Assembly: GCA_049889775.1 (NCBI GenBank)
Contig: JBMHCT010000043.1
Span: 558,001-622,000, forward strand
Origin: Jejuia sp049889775
GTDB lineage: Bacteria > Bacteroidota > Bacteroidia > Flavobacteriales > Flavobacteriaceae
DNA length: 64,000 bases
Reading direction: 5' to 3'
Part shown: positions 1-10,000 of the stretch, one piece after another
Position numbering within the stretch: position 1 is the stretch's first letter
Layout: each line of letters starts with the position of its first letter
The notes under the pieces: model-generated
What the model was told of the DNA's origin: nothing
Database searches by the model: none
The model's input: the letters and a program-made list of their open reading frames with translations, nothing else
Program-made: the position numbers and the translations under genes

Positions 1-34
1 TTTATTTTTTTAAGCAATAACCAAGCTAAACTAA
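1..34. other. left edge, noncoding
   Basis: T-rich start followed by AAGCAATAACC. Too short to tell whether it ends an upstream gene of the same operon. Confidence 0.5.
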
Positions 35-1327
35 ATGAATTTAGAGACTTCTAAACCAAAAACCAGCAAGCGTTATGGTATTCTTGCCATGATTTTTGTT
101 ACCGTCGTAATAAATTATCTAGATAGAACCAATATTTCAGTAGCGGCCTTTGCTATAAGGACAGATTTAGGAATTGATACAGAGCAAATGGGTTGGGTGT
201 TTTCCATATTTGGGATATTTTACGCATCCCTGCAAATACCTGGCGGAATACTAGCAGATAAAATCAAATCGCGTATTTTTTATCCAATTATTCTGGCACT
301 TTGGTCGCTGGCAACACTTATTCAGGGGTTTGTGAATTCAGTAACCGCACTTGTGGGTTTAAGAGCTAGTATTGGCGTTTTTGAAGCGCCTTCTTACCCA
401 ATAAATAATTTAGTAGTAAGTAGATGGTTTCCTGAAAGTGAACGAGCTTCTGCAATTGCTGTTTATACCTCAGGTCAGTACTTAGGTTTAGCTTTTTTAA
501 TGCCTGTGTTAACTTTAATTCAAGATGCTATTGGCTGGAGAGGTTTGTTTATAGTTTCTGGTATAATTGGTATTGTGTGGGCTGCTATATGGTATTTCTT
601 TTATAGAGACCCAAGAAATCATAAATCAATTAGCGATTCTGAACTAGAGTACATTGAAAAAGGAGGAGGTTTAGTGGGTTCAAAATCAAAAGACGAAACT
701 CCTAAAAAGTTTACTTGGGATGATTTAAAACAGGCCTTTATCTATAGAAAACTTTGGGGGATCTATATTGGGCAAATATGTTTGGGAGCGATCACATGGT
801 TTTTTTTAACATGGTTTCCCACGTATTTGGTAGAGTTTAGGGGTTTAGATTTTGTAAAATCTGGATATTATGCCGCAGCACCATACTTAGCTGCTTTTCT
901 TGGAATACTTTTATCAGGATTTACATCAGATTATTTGACAAAAAGAGGGTTTTCTGCTGAAATTTCAAGAAAGGCACCTATGATTATTGGTATGCTCTTA
1001 ACCATGTTCGTTATAGGAGCCAATTATACAGACGATACATTTTTTGTTGTATTATTTTTAGCTATAGCAGGTTTTGGAATGGGATTAGCAAGTATTGCTT
1101 GGGTATTCGTGTCGTTAATTGCGCCAAAAGAAAATTTAGGATTAGTTGGTGGAGCATTCAACTGTATAGGTGGTTTATCTGTTTTTGTACCCGCTATTAT
1201 TGGTTATTTGGTTTCAGATGGCGACTTTAGTCCAGCCTTAGTATTTATAGCAATAGTTTCTTTAATTGGTGTGCTTTCCTATATCTTTATAGTGGGTAAA
1301 GTAGAGCGTATTGTACCCAAAAAATAA
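35..1327 (+). CDS. MFS sugar-acid transporter (ACS family)
   Basis: A 430-residue integral membrane protein with about 12 hydrophobic segments. The N-terminal segment contains NYLDRTNISVA, typical of the anion:cation symporter branch of the major facilitator superfamily (hexuronate, glucarate and galactonate transporters such as ExuT, GudP and DgoT). It probably imports a monomeric sugar acid or sugar across the inner membrane with protons. The next gene, a sugar-acid dehydratase, starts only 6 bases after its stop, so the two are cotranscribed and likely share a substrate. The exact substrate cannot be read from the sequence; a galactonate-like acid is inferred from the neighbours. Only 34 bases lie before the start, so the operon may begin left of the window. 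Confidence 0.88.
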   Translation: MNLETSKPKTSKRYGILAMIFVTVVINYLDRTNISVAAFAIRTDLGIDTEQMGWVFSIFGIFYASLQIPGGILADKIKSRIFYPIILALWSLATLIQGFVNSVTALVGLRASIGVFEAPSYPINNLVVSRWFPESERASAIAVYTSGQYLGLAFLMPVLTLIQDAIGWRGLFIVSGIIGIVWAAIWYFFYRDPRNHKSISDSELEYIEKGGGLVGSKSKDETPKKFTWDDLKQAFIYRKLWGIYIGQICLGAITWFFLTWFPTYLVEFRGLDFVKSGYYAAAPYLAAFLGILLSGFTSDYLTKRGFSAEISRKAPMIIGMLLTMFVIGANYTDDTFFVVLFLAIAGFGMGLASIAWVFVSLIAPKENLGLVGGAFNCIGGLSVFVPAIIGYLVSDGDFSPALVFIAIVSLIGVLSYIFIVGKVERIVPKK

Positions 1328-1333
1328 TTTAGT

Positions 1334-2491
1334 ATGAAGATTACAGCGGTAAAACCTTATCCAATTAATGTTGGTTCAGGAAGCCAATTAGTGGTAAAAA
1401 TAGAAACGGATTCTGGAATATATGGTTGGGGAGCTTCAGGGTTATCAGGTCGAGAATATGCTGTAGTTGGAGCATTAAAACACTACGGGCCACTAATTAT
1501 GGGAAGAGATCCTATGCAAATTGGTGCTATTTGGCAGGATTTATATCGAGGACAGTATTTTGAAGGGGGTCGGGTATTAACTGCGGCAATTTCAGCGATT
1601 GATATTGCACTTCATGATATAAAGGGTAAAGCCTTAGGTGTCCCGGTGTATGAACTTTTGGGAGGAAAACAACGAGATTTTGTGCCATGTTTTGCATCAG
1701 TGCGATTTTCGACCTTTGATGCGTTAATCGAGCAATCCAAAAAAATGGTAAATGAAGGTTGGGATATGATTAGATTGGCACCTGCTGAGTTTGAAGATCA
1801 AGAAGATATTAAACGTTTTGAACCTCGAGAATCTATAGCGAAACTTTCAGATTGGATGATAAAGCTTCGAAAGGAAATAGGGTATAATGTTACTATTGGG
1901 TTGGATTATCATAGCAGATTAACCGCAGCTGAAACATATTCCTTCATGAAACGTATGCCTGAAGGCACTTTAGATTTTATTGAAGAGCCTATAAGAGATG
2001 AAAATCCAGGGGCTTACGAAAGTCTACGTAAAATGGTAGATATTCCTTTTGCTATTGGAGAGGAGTTTGCTAGTAAATGGCAATTTTTACCTTTTATAGA
2101 ACGCAATATCACGCAATATGCTCGTATAGATGTGTGTAATGTTGGTGGTATTACAGAGGCTATGAAAGTATCTGCAATGGCAGAGGCACACTATATTGAT
2201 TTGATGCCACATAATCCATTAGGGCCTATTTGTACAGCCGCTACCATTCATGTTGCTGCCGCTAGTCCTAATTTTAGCTGGTTAGAAGAGGTGAATACAG
2301 GGGCACACGTTACAACAAACAATCCTAAATTTTTCCCTGTACAACCAAAGTTGGACGGACCAAGATATCCGGCACCAACAGTTCCAGGATTAGGAGTTGA
2401 TGTGGATGAGGCATTTATTTTGAAACAGGAATTTATTCCCGTTGAAATACCTCGTTTAAATCGAAATGACGGATCTCTTACCAATTGGTAA
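1334..2491 (+). CDS. enolase-superfamily sugar-acid dehydratase (galactonate dehydratase-like)
   Basis: A 385-residue protein of the mandelate racemase/muconate lactonizing enzyme group. Visible active-site residues follow the D-galactonate dehydratase pattern: Asp191 and His193 in GLDYHSR, metal ligands Glu217 (FIEEP) and Glu243 (IGEE), and His293 in MPHNPLGP with Asp266 as likely dyad partner. Such enzymes remove water from an aldonate to give a 2-keto-3-deoxy-aldonate in the cytoplasm. An aldolase for that product type follows at once and a sugar-acid transporter precedes it, which supports a catabolic role. It could instead be the cycloisomerase that acts on 3,6-anhydrogalactonate in agar or carrageenan breakdown, since that enzyme is from the same superfamily. 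Family is certain; substrate is inferred. Confidence 0.85.
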   Translation: MKITAVKPYPINVGSGSQLVVKIETDSGIYGWGASGLSGREYAVVGALKHYGPLIMGRDPMQIGAIWQDLYRGQYFEGGRVLTAAISAIDIALHDIKGKALGVPVYELLGGKQRDFVPCFASVRFSTFDALIEQSKKMVNEGWDMIRLAPAEFEDQEDIKRFEPRESIAKLSDWMIKLRKEIGYNVTIGLDYHSRLTAAETYSFMKRMPEGTLDFIEEPIRDENPGAYESLRKMVDIPFAIGEEFASKWQFLPFIERNITQYARIDVCNVGGITEAMKVSAMAEAHYIDLMPHNPLGPICTAATIHVAAASPNFSWLEEVNTGAHVTTNNPKFFPVQPKLDGPRYPAPTVPGLGVDVDEAFILKQEFIPVEIPRLNRNDGSLTNW

Positions 2492-2498
2492 TTTTATC

Positions 2499-3131
2499 AT
2501 GTCCAAAGAGGAAATTGTCAAAATAATTGAGAAAGAAAAGCTAGTCTTTATAACCCGTCTTAAAGAAGCATCAAATGTAAAACGTGTAATTTCAAGCTTG
2601 ATAGATGGAGGTGCAAAGGTGCTAGAGATTACTTCAAACACACCTAATTATTTAGAAGAAATTTCAAAAGCGAGAAAATCATTTCCCAAGGTTTTGATTG
2701 GAGCAGGAACAGTTATAAACTCTAAAATTGCAAAAAAAGCAATCAACTATGGTGCGCAGTTTCTAGTTACTCCAAATATCAATATAGAAGTAATACAAGT
2801 GGCGCACCAAAATGATATTCCTGTTTTGATGGGAGCGTTAACACCCACGGAAGTTTGTGAAGCATGGGAGGCTGGTGCCGATTTTGTGAAGCTCTTTCCA
2901 GCTGATATTATGGGGATTCCTTATTTTAAATCCCTTAAAGCACCATTGAATAACATTAAACTATTGGCAGTTGGCGGTATCGAAATTGATACAGTCGTGC
3001 AGTGGTTGGAAGCAGGAGCTCACGGAATTGGAATTGCAAGTGTTTTAAAAGATAATGTAAGTACAGAAGCAGATTTCAATGAAATAAAAGATAACGCCAT
3101 AAAATTTATCTCAGAAATAGCTCAATATTAA
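2499..3131 (+). CDS. KDPG/KDPGal-type aldolase
   Basis: A 210-residue class I aldolase of the Eda/DgoA family. Glu43 (VLEIT) and the Schiff-base lysine Lys131 (ADFVKLFPAD) are present, with the IGAGTV phosphate-site region at 67-72. These enzymes split 2-keto-3-deoxy-6-phospho-aldonates into pyruvate and glyceraldehyde 3-phosphate. I place the start at ATG 2499 because the reading frame from 2466 overlaps the previous gene and gives a tail not seen in the family. It follows the dehydratase by 7 bases. The kinase that would phosphorylate the keto-deoxy acid is not in the window. Galacto versus gluco specificity cannot be decided from the sequence. Confidence 0.87.
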   Translation: MSKEEIVKIIEKEKLVFITRLKEASNVKRVISSLIDGGAKVLEITSNTPNYLEEISKARKSFPKVLIGAGTVINSKIAKKAINYGAQFLVTPNINIEVIQVAHQNDIPVLMGALTPTEVCEAWEAGADFVKLFPADIMGIPYFKSLKAPLNNIKLLAVGGIEIDTVVQWLEAGAHGIGIASVLKDNVSTEADFNEIKDNAIKFISEIAQY

Positions 3132-3145
3132 TTACATTTCAAAGA

Positions 3146-4636
3146 ATGAGGTATATAGGTTTGATACTTTTAATAATGTTGTTTGGTTGTAAAAATCGAA
3201 TAGATCAAGAACGCCCTAATGTTATTCTATTTGTAGTTGATGATTTAGGGTGGACCGATTTATCATCATACGGAAGTGATCTATACCAAACTCCAAATGT
3301 AGATAATTTGGTAGCTAATGGTGTAAAATTTACCAATGCATATGCTTCATGTACAGTGTGTTCTCCTTCAAGAGCAAGTTTAATGACAGGTAAATACCCA
3401 GCAAGATTACATTGTACAGACTGGATTTCAGGTCATCAAAAACCCTTCGCAAAAATGGCAGTTCCAGATTGGACGGAGCAAGTTAATTTAGAAGAAGTTA
3501 CATTGGCCGAAGCATTAAAAGCAAAAGGCTATCGAACCATTCATTTGGGTAAATGGCATTTAGGAGAATCTGAAGAGCTTTGGCCAGAACATCAAGGATT
3601 TGATATTAATATTGGTGGATGGTCTAAAGGTGCGCCGCAAAAAAAAGGCAATGGCAATGGCTATTTTTCTCCATATGCGAATCCTAGACTTGAGAATGGG
3701 CCAAAAGGAGAATACCTTACAGAAAGGTTGACTGATGAGGCTCTAGATTATCTTGAAAACACTAAAGATTCTGAGATTCCCTTTTTTATGAATTTTTGGT
3801 TCTACAATGTACATACGCCATTACAGGCAAAAGAAGAAAAGGTTGAAAAATATAGAGAATTAATTCAACCGGAGGCAAACCACAAAAATCCAACGTATGC
3901 AGCAATGATAGAGCATATGAATGACGCCGTGGGTGAGATAATTCAAAAGTTGAAGCAACAGGATAAGCTTGATAATACTATTATAATTTTTACAAGTGAT
4001 AACGGTGGTTTAATTGGTAATTACGGATTTCGAGAAAAGGTAACTTCAAATATTTTGCTTAGGTCGGGAAAAGGTGATATGTACGAGGGTGGAGTGCGTG
4101 TGCCTTTTGTGGTACAATGGCTAAATAAAATACCAAAGGATAAAATAATTGAAGAGCCTGTTATGTCTATTGATATTTACCCTACCGTTTTGGGATTAAT
4201 AAACTCTAGAAGCAGTAAAAAAGAAAATAAGGAAATAGATGGTATCGATTTTTCAGAAATGCTACTGCAAGACGTTAAAGTTGATAGATCTTCTATTTTT
4301 TGGCATTATCCACATTATCATCTAGAGGGTGCAAAGCCGCACAGTGCCATTAGAAAAGGGGATTGGAAGTTAATAGAGATATTTGAAAAAGACACTTTAG
4401 AACTTTACAACCTTAAAGATGATATTGGTGAAACTACGAATCTTATTAATGAGAACCCATTAAAGGCCAAGGAACTACTTTTAGACTTGAATATTTGGAG
4501 AGCAGAAGTTAATGCCCAAATACCAAAACCAAATACAAATTTTAATCCTGATTTTGAGGAGGTATATAAGAAGGGAAAGTGGCTTACAAAATCTGATACT
4601 GAGTTTTTGGAGCATTTAAAAAGTACAAGCAACTAA
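3146..4636 (+). CDS. S1-family sulfatase, lipoprotein
   Basis: A 496-residue formylglycine sulfatase with a lipoprotein signal ending at LMLFGC (Cys15), so it is probably anchored in the cell envelope. Metal-binding Asp32-Asp33 lie in VVDDLGW, the modified cysteine is Cys72 in CSPSR, and HLGKWHLG and TSDNGG motifs follow. Maturation needs an anaerobic or FGE-type formylglycine enzyme, not seen here. It likely removes a sulfate ester from an algal oligosaccharide before import. It lies 14 bases after the aldolase and 16 bases before a second sulfatase, in one operon. Subfamily and position specificity cannot be assigned without a search. Confidence 0.9.
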   Translation: MRYIGLILLIMLFGCKNRIDQERPNVILFVVDDLGWTDLSSYGSDLYQTPNVDNLVANGVKFTNAYASCTVCSPSRASLMTGKYPARLHCTDWISGHQKPFAKMAVPDWTEQVNLEEVTLAEALKAKGYRTIHLGKWHLGESEELWPEHQGFDINIGGWSKGAPQKKGNGNGYFSPYANPRLENGPKGEYLTERLTDEALDYLENTKDSEIPFFMNFWFYNVHTPLQAKEEKVEKYRELIQPEANHKNPTYAAMIEHMNDAVGEIIQKLKQQDKLDNTIIIFTSDNGGLIGNYGFREKVTSNILLRSGKGDMYEGGVRVPFVVQWLNKIPKDKIIEEPVMSIDIYPTVLGLINSRSSKKENKEIDGIDFSEMLLQDVKVDRSSIFWHYPHYHLEGAKPHSAIRKGDWKLIEIFEKDTLELYNLKDDIGETTNLINENPLKAKELLLDLNIWRAEVNAQIPKPNTNFNPDFEEVYKKGKWLTKSDTEFLEHLKSTSN

Positions 4637-4652
4637 ACTAAAAAACATCAAA

Positions 4653-6938
4653 ATGAAGAATTACGGTAAAGTTACCTTCAGAAGAATAGGCTTCAGCCTA
4701 TTTGGCTTAATGTTAATAGCAACATTTTATGCATGCAAAACCGATAAAACTGAAAAACAGCCTAATATTATTTTAATTATGGCCGATGATTTAGGGTTTG
4801 AATGCATTGAGAGCTATGGAGGTAATTCATATAAAACGCCAAATATTAATAAACTTGCTGAAACGGGCATGCAGTTTAATAATGCCTATGCCCAACCCCT
4901 GTGCACGCCAACAAGGGTTGAGTTAATGACAGGCAAATATAACTTTAGAAACTGGAAAGCTTTTGGAATTTTAGACCCTAATGAAAAGACTTTCGGGCAT
5001 TTCATGCAAGATGCGGGTTATAGAACCTGCATTGTTGGTAAATGGCAGTTACAGAGTTACGATACCATTGGACATCCCGGAGCCGAATTAAGAAGAGGAT
5101 CAGGAATGAAAGTGCAAGACGCTGGTTTTGATGAATATGCACTTTGGCATACAGGGCATCAAGAAGATAAGGGGTCTCGTTATCCAAATCCCAAAATCCT
5201 TCAAAATGGAAAGTTTCTTGAAGGTACTAAAGATAAATATGGCCCGGATTTGTTTTCAAATTTCTTAAATGATTTTGTAAACAAAGAAGATGAAAAGCCA
5301 TTTTTTGTGTATTATCCTATGGCTTTAACACACGATCCTTTTTCACCATCTCCTGAAACTCAAGATTGGGACGATTATGATAAACGGTTTGAAAACGACC
5401 CAAAACATTTTAAAAGTATGGTAGAGTATATGGATAAAATTGTGGGACAAATTGTTAAAAATTTAGACGATAATGGACTTCGCGAAGAGACCTTAATTTT
5501 ATTTTATTCTGATAACGGTACACATCAAAAGGTAACATCACTTTTAAATGGCAAACCCTATAAAGGCGGCAAAGGACTAACCCTTGAATCTGGAATTAAA
5601 GTGCCTTTTATTGCAAATTGGAAAGGCCATATCGAGGCAGGTTCCAAAACAGATGAATATATAAGCGCAGTGGATTTTTTACCTACAGTTCTTGATGCAG
5701 GTGGTGTTGATATTTCTGAAATAGATCAAACTGATGGACAAAGCTTTTTACAAGAGCTAAAGGGAGATAAATCAGAAAGGAGAGATTGGGTTTATATTGG
5801 CTATAATCCAAAACCTGGTATTGGTAAAGAACGTTTTGATTTGCATGAGTTTGTTCTAAATTCGAATTATAAGTTGTATAGTGACGGGCGTTTATACAAT
5901 ACAACGAATGACTTTTTAGAACAGCAACCTTTAAAATCAGATGATATTTTAGAGAAAGAAAAGGAAGTCTCTAAGAAGTTCAAGCAAATTCTCGATTCCT
6001 TAAATAAGTATCCTTCATATGGTTACATTGAACGTTTAGACCCAGCCTTAGATAACATCATTTCTAAAGATGCTAAAATCCAATTAATGGCTCGAGGGTT
6101 CAATTGGTCCGAAGGACCAGTGTGGCTTCCCAAAGAAGAAAAAATTGTTTTTTCAGATGTTCCAGAAAACAAAATTTATGGTTGGAGTGAAAAAGAAGGA
6201 CTTCATATTTACATGGAACCCTCCGCGTTTTCGACTGAAAATAGAGATATCAAAGGCTCAAATGGATTGACTTTAGATAACGACGGTAATCTAGTTATTT
6301 GTCAAGTAGGAGATAGGATGATTAGTAGATTAGTGAGTTTAAAAGATGCCAATCACCCTAAATTCGAACCTATTGTTACAAAGTACAAGGGTAAGCGTTT
6401 CAATTCTCCGAATGATTTACTATATGACTCTAAAGGAAATTTATATTTTACTGATCCTTCTTTTGGTCTGGGCTCTAAAAAAAGCGAGGTTGGTTTTAAT
6501 GGTGTTTACTTTTATAGTAATAATGGCGAAGTAATCCTTTTAGACAAAACTATAGACAAGCCAAACGGTATAGCACTTTCTCCTGATGAGAAAATATTAT
6601 ATGTGGCCGACTCTAATTTTGATATTCCATCAATTTGGGCCTATGATATTGTTGCTGATGGTATGGTAAAAAACAAACGACGTTTCTTTGATGCTAGAAA
6701 AGCATTAGCTAATAGTATTGACAAACAAAAAGCAGATGGTATGAAATTGGATAAAAATGGCAATATATTTTTGGCAGGTCCAGGAGGTGTATTGGTTATA
6801 AATCCAGAAGGAAAACATCTAGGCACGATAAAACTAGATAAAAAAACGGGCAACTGTGAATTTACGGATGATGGAAAGTATCTTTTTATAACTTCAGACA
6901 ATTATCTTTTAAGGGTAGAATTGAAACCACAAACTTAA
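4653..6938 (+). CDS. fusion: S1 sulfatase + SMP-30/gluconolactonase domain
   Basis: A 761-residue two-domain protein with a lipoprotein signal (Cys28 in FYAC). Residues about 36-450 are an S1 sulfatase: Asp45-Asp46, formylglycine cysteine Cys84 in CTPTR, and YSDNGT near 286. Residues about 475-760 are an SMP-30/regucalcin-type beta-propeller lactonase: Glu487 (SEGP), Asn587 (SPND), Asn638 (KPNG) and Asp695 (ADGM) match the metal and catalytic set. The protein would desulfate a sugar and open an aldonolactone in the same compartment, although a lactonase in the periplasm would need a periplasmic or envelope sugar oxidase. No frameshift is visible at the junction, so the fusion is continuous. 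I do not know this domain pair as a standard architecture. Confidence 0.88.
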   Translation: MKNYGKVTFRRIGFSLFGLMLIATFYACKTDKTEKQPNIILIMADDLGFECIESYGGNSYKTPNINKLAETGMQFNNAYAQPLCTPTRVELMTGKYNFRNWKAFGILDPNEKTFGHFMQDAGYRTCIVGKWQLQSYDTIGHPGAELRRGSGMKVQDAGFDEYALWHTGHQEDKGSRYPNPKILQNGKFLEGTKDKYGPDLFSNFLNDFVNKEDEKPFFVYYPMALTHDPFSPSPETQDWDDYDKRFENDPKHFKSMVEYMDKIVGQIVKNLDDNGLREETLILFYSDNGTHQKVTSLLNGKPYKGGKGLTLESGIKVPFIANWKGHIEAGSKTDEYISAVDFLPTVLDAGGVDISEIDQTDGQSFLQELKGDKSERRDWVYIGYNPKPGIGKERFDLHEFVLNSNYKLYSDGRLYNTTNDFLEQQPLKSDDILEKEKEVSKKFKQILDSLNKYPSYGYIERLDPALDNIISKDAKIQLMARGFNWSEGPVWLPKEEKIVFSDVPENKIYGWSEKEGLHIYMEPSAFSTENRDIKGSNGLTLDNDGNLVICQVGDRMISRLVSLKDANHPKFEPIVTKYKGKRFNSPNDLLYDSKGNLYFTDPSFGLGSKKSEVGFNGVYFYSNNGEVILLDKTIDKPNGIALSPDEKILYVADSNFDIPSIWAYDIVADGMVKNKRRFFDARKALANSIDKQKADGMKLDKNGNIFLAGPGGVLVINPEGKHLGTIKLDKKTGNCEFTDDGKYLFITSDNYLLRVELKPQT

Positions 6939-7005
6939 ATTTCAATATTTTACTATATTGAAATAATCTTTTTTGCGATCAGAATAGAATATCATATGTA
7001 ATAAT

Positions 7006-10000
7006 ATGTGTAGTACTAAGTTTTTTTTGAATAGCAGCTTTCTTAAGTTTTTCGTGGCGATATTCACATACATTAGTGTTTGTGGAACTTCGGTAAACGC
7101 TCAATCTAAAGATTTAAAGTTTGAACATTTTATTGATGATAAAGGTTTTTCTCAACATTTAGTGATGAAGGTTATCCAAGATCTAGATGGCTATATTTGG
7201 GTTGGTACACTAAACGGACTTTATAAATATGATGGACAAAAATTTATTGCATATAAGCATGAAATAAACAACCCGAATAGTTTAGTAAGTAACCTGATAT
7301 ATGAACTGGAGCTAGATGTAAACGGCAATATTTTAATAGGAACTGGTAAGGGTTTGACTAAATATGATAGGCTAACTCAAAAATTCATAACCTATCCTGC
7401 AGCGCTTAAGAATGCTCGAATAAGTGCAATATGTCCTATGAGCAACGGAGATCTTTGGGTAGGTACTTCACATTCAGGTCTTTTCTACTTCAAAAGTGAA
7501 GATACTAAAGGGGAATATCCGGTTCAATATCTTCATAAACCTAATACAGAATCTAGCATTAGTAGTAACCAAATTCATTCTCTTGTTAAAGATGGTGCTG
7601 AAAATATTTGGATTGGTACTCTTAAAGGACTGAATAGGTTGATTGATGCAAATGGCGTAAAAGAGTTTGTACGCTTCAAGGAAATTGATAAGAGCATAAA
7701 AGCTTTATTAGTGGATAGTACAGGTGCTTTGTTTGTGGGTACTGTAGGACACCGTCTTTTAAAAGTTAATACTCCGGAAAAATATACTAAACCCAATCTA
7801 ATTGAATATGTAGAATATTCGTTTGATTTGAAGAACTCTGATACTGCGGAATCTGGTGGTATTATAACCATGTATGAAGGCTCAGATGAAAATCTATTTG
7901 TTGGGATACATGGTTATGGACTCTATTTACTTAATAAAAAAACCCGCGAACACACAAATTATATCCATGATGCTAGGGTTGTTGAAAGCATAAGCAGTAA
8001 TAATATTGAATCTATACTCGTAGATAGAACTGGCGTGTTATGGGTAGGAACCGAAGGTGGCGGTTTAAATAAATGTGATTTAAAACAAAAACCAATTGCA
8101 CATTTTGAACATAATATGCTTTCAGATAATTCCTTGAGCAATTCCTTAATTAATTGCATCGCTAAAGAAAATGATAGTACATTTTGGATAGGAACGCAAG
8201 ATGGTCTAAACCAGGTTAAATTTACCAATTCGACGTACAATAATCCAGTTTTTAAGCGGTTTTACCGTGGAGATAAAACTATAACTTCACAATTAAAATC
8301 TGAGGAAAATGTATGGTCTGTTTTAAAGGATAGTGATGGTGATTATTGGATGGGTGGCGTAAACAGTGTTGTGCGCATTCAAAAAAACGACAGGAACAAA
8401 ACGCTTAGTTTTGAACGGACTGATTTTAATATGCTAGAGGTTAGTTCCATAATTGAAGATACGAAAGGTAATATTTGGTTTGGTTCCATGATAAACGGTC
8501 TCATTAAATGGCCAAAGCAGAAACTTGCCAATGGTTTATTTAACTATTCTAATCACATACATTATTTGCCAGATGCTGGAGATAGATATAGTATAAGTAC
8601 AAAAGAAGTAAGTTGTCTATATCAAGATAGTAAAGAAAATATATGGGTTGGTACTTTGCGTGGTGGTTTAAATTTGATTGTGCCAGGTGGTAAAAACGAT
8701 AGAGATCAATTTGTAGCATTTCAGAATGACGCGAACAACGCAAATTCTTTAAGTCATAATTCGGTATTTTCTATATTAGAGGATAGAAATGGTATTTTTT
8801 GGATTGGAACTTACGGTGGTGGACTAAATAAAATGATTTTACCTTCAGGTGGAAATTCTGAACCGATATTCAAACACTACACGGAAAAAGATGGACTGGT
8901 TAACAATGTAATTTATGGCATTTTAGAAGATGATGAGGGATTATTATGGATAAGCACTGATAATGGAATTTCTTCTTTCAATCCAAAAACCGAGGAATTT
9001 AAAAATTTTAAAAAAGAAGATGGTCTAAAGGGAAATAATTTTAGACCAGGTGCATACTTTAAAAATGATGATGGCTATTTGTTTTTTGGTGGTTACAAGG
9101 GACTAAATATTTTTAACCCTAAAGCTTTAAAAGAAAATGATATTCTTGCTCCAGTGGTACTTACTGGCCTAAAAATAAAGGATGAAGTTGTAAAGATAGG
9201 TGAGACGTACAATGGACGTGTTATCTTGGATAAGAATCTGTCAAACATTTCAGAACCCATTACTTTACATCACGACGAAAATACCATTACCATTGATTTT
9301 GCAGCTTTACACTATGCTGCTCCAGAGAAAAACCAGTATAAGTATCAGTTAGAAGGATTTAATAAAGATTGGATACCATCGCAAAGCTCAACTTTTGCGC
9401 ACTACACTAATCTTTCTCCTGGAAGTTATACATTTAAAGTGAAAGCCTCCAATAATGATGGCGTTTGGAACGATGAAGCGACCATACTTAAGTTCAAGAT
9501 TAAACCTCCTTTTTGGCTATCTTGGTGGGCTTATTTAATTTATGCATTAGGTCTCATAGCAATATTCTGGGGTATTCAATCCTACTTCCACTTGCGTTCT
9601 CAACAACGAGCTTCAAAACAGATTCAACAAGAAATAGAACATGTAAATAAGCTCAAGTTGAAGTTTTTTACTAATATTTCGCACGAATTTAAAACGCCAA
9701 TTACCCTTATTCTGAGTCCAATTGAAGAGTTAATGGAATCGTTCAGTAATAATGAAATTGTACAGTCTAAATTAAAAATTGTACAGCGTAACGCAAATTC
9801 TCTTTTACGTTTGGTAAATCAACTTATGGAATTCAGACGCATTGAAGTGGGAGAAACTACTTTAAGTGCTTCAAAAGCAAATGTTGTAAGTTTCATAAAA
9901 GAGATTGCTTTATCTTTTCAGGTGCCAGCAAAAAAGAAAGATATAGTTGTTTCATTTGAATGTTCTCTTAACACCTTACCTGTATGGTTTGACTGGGATA

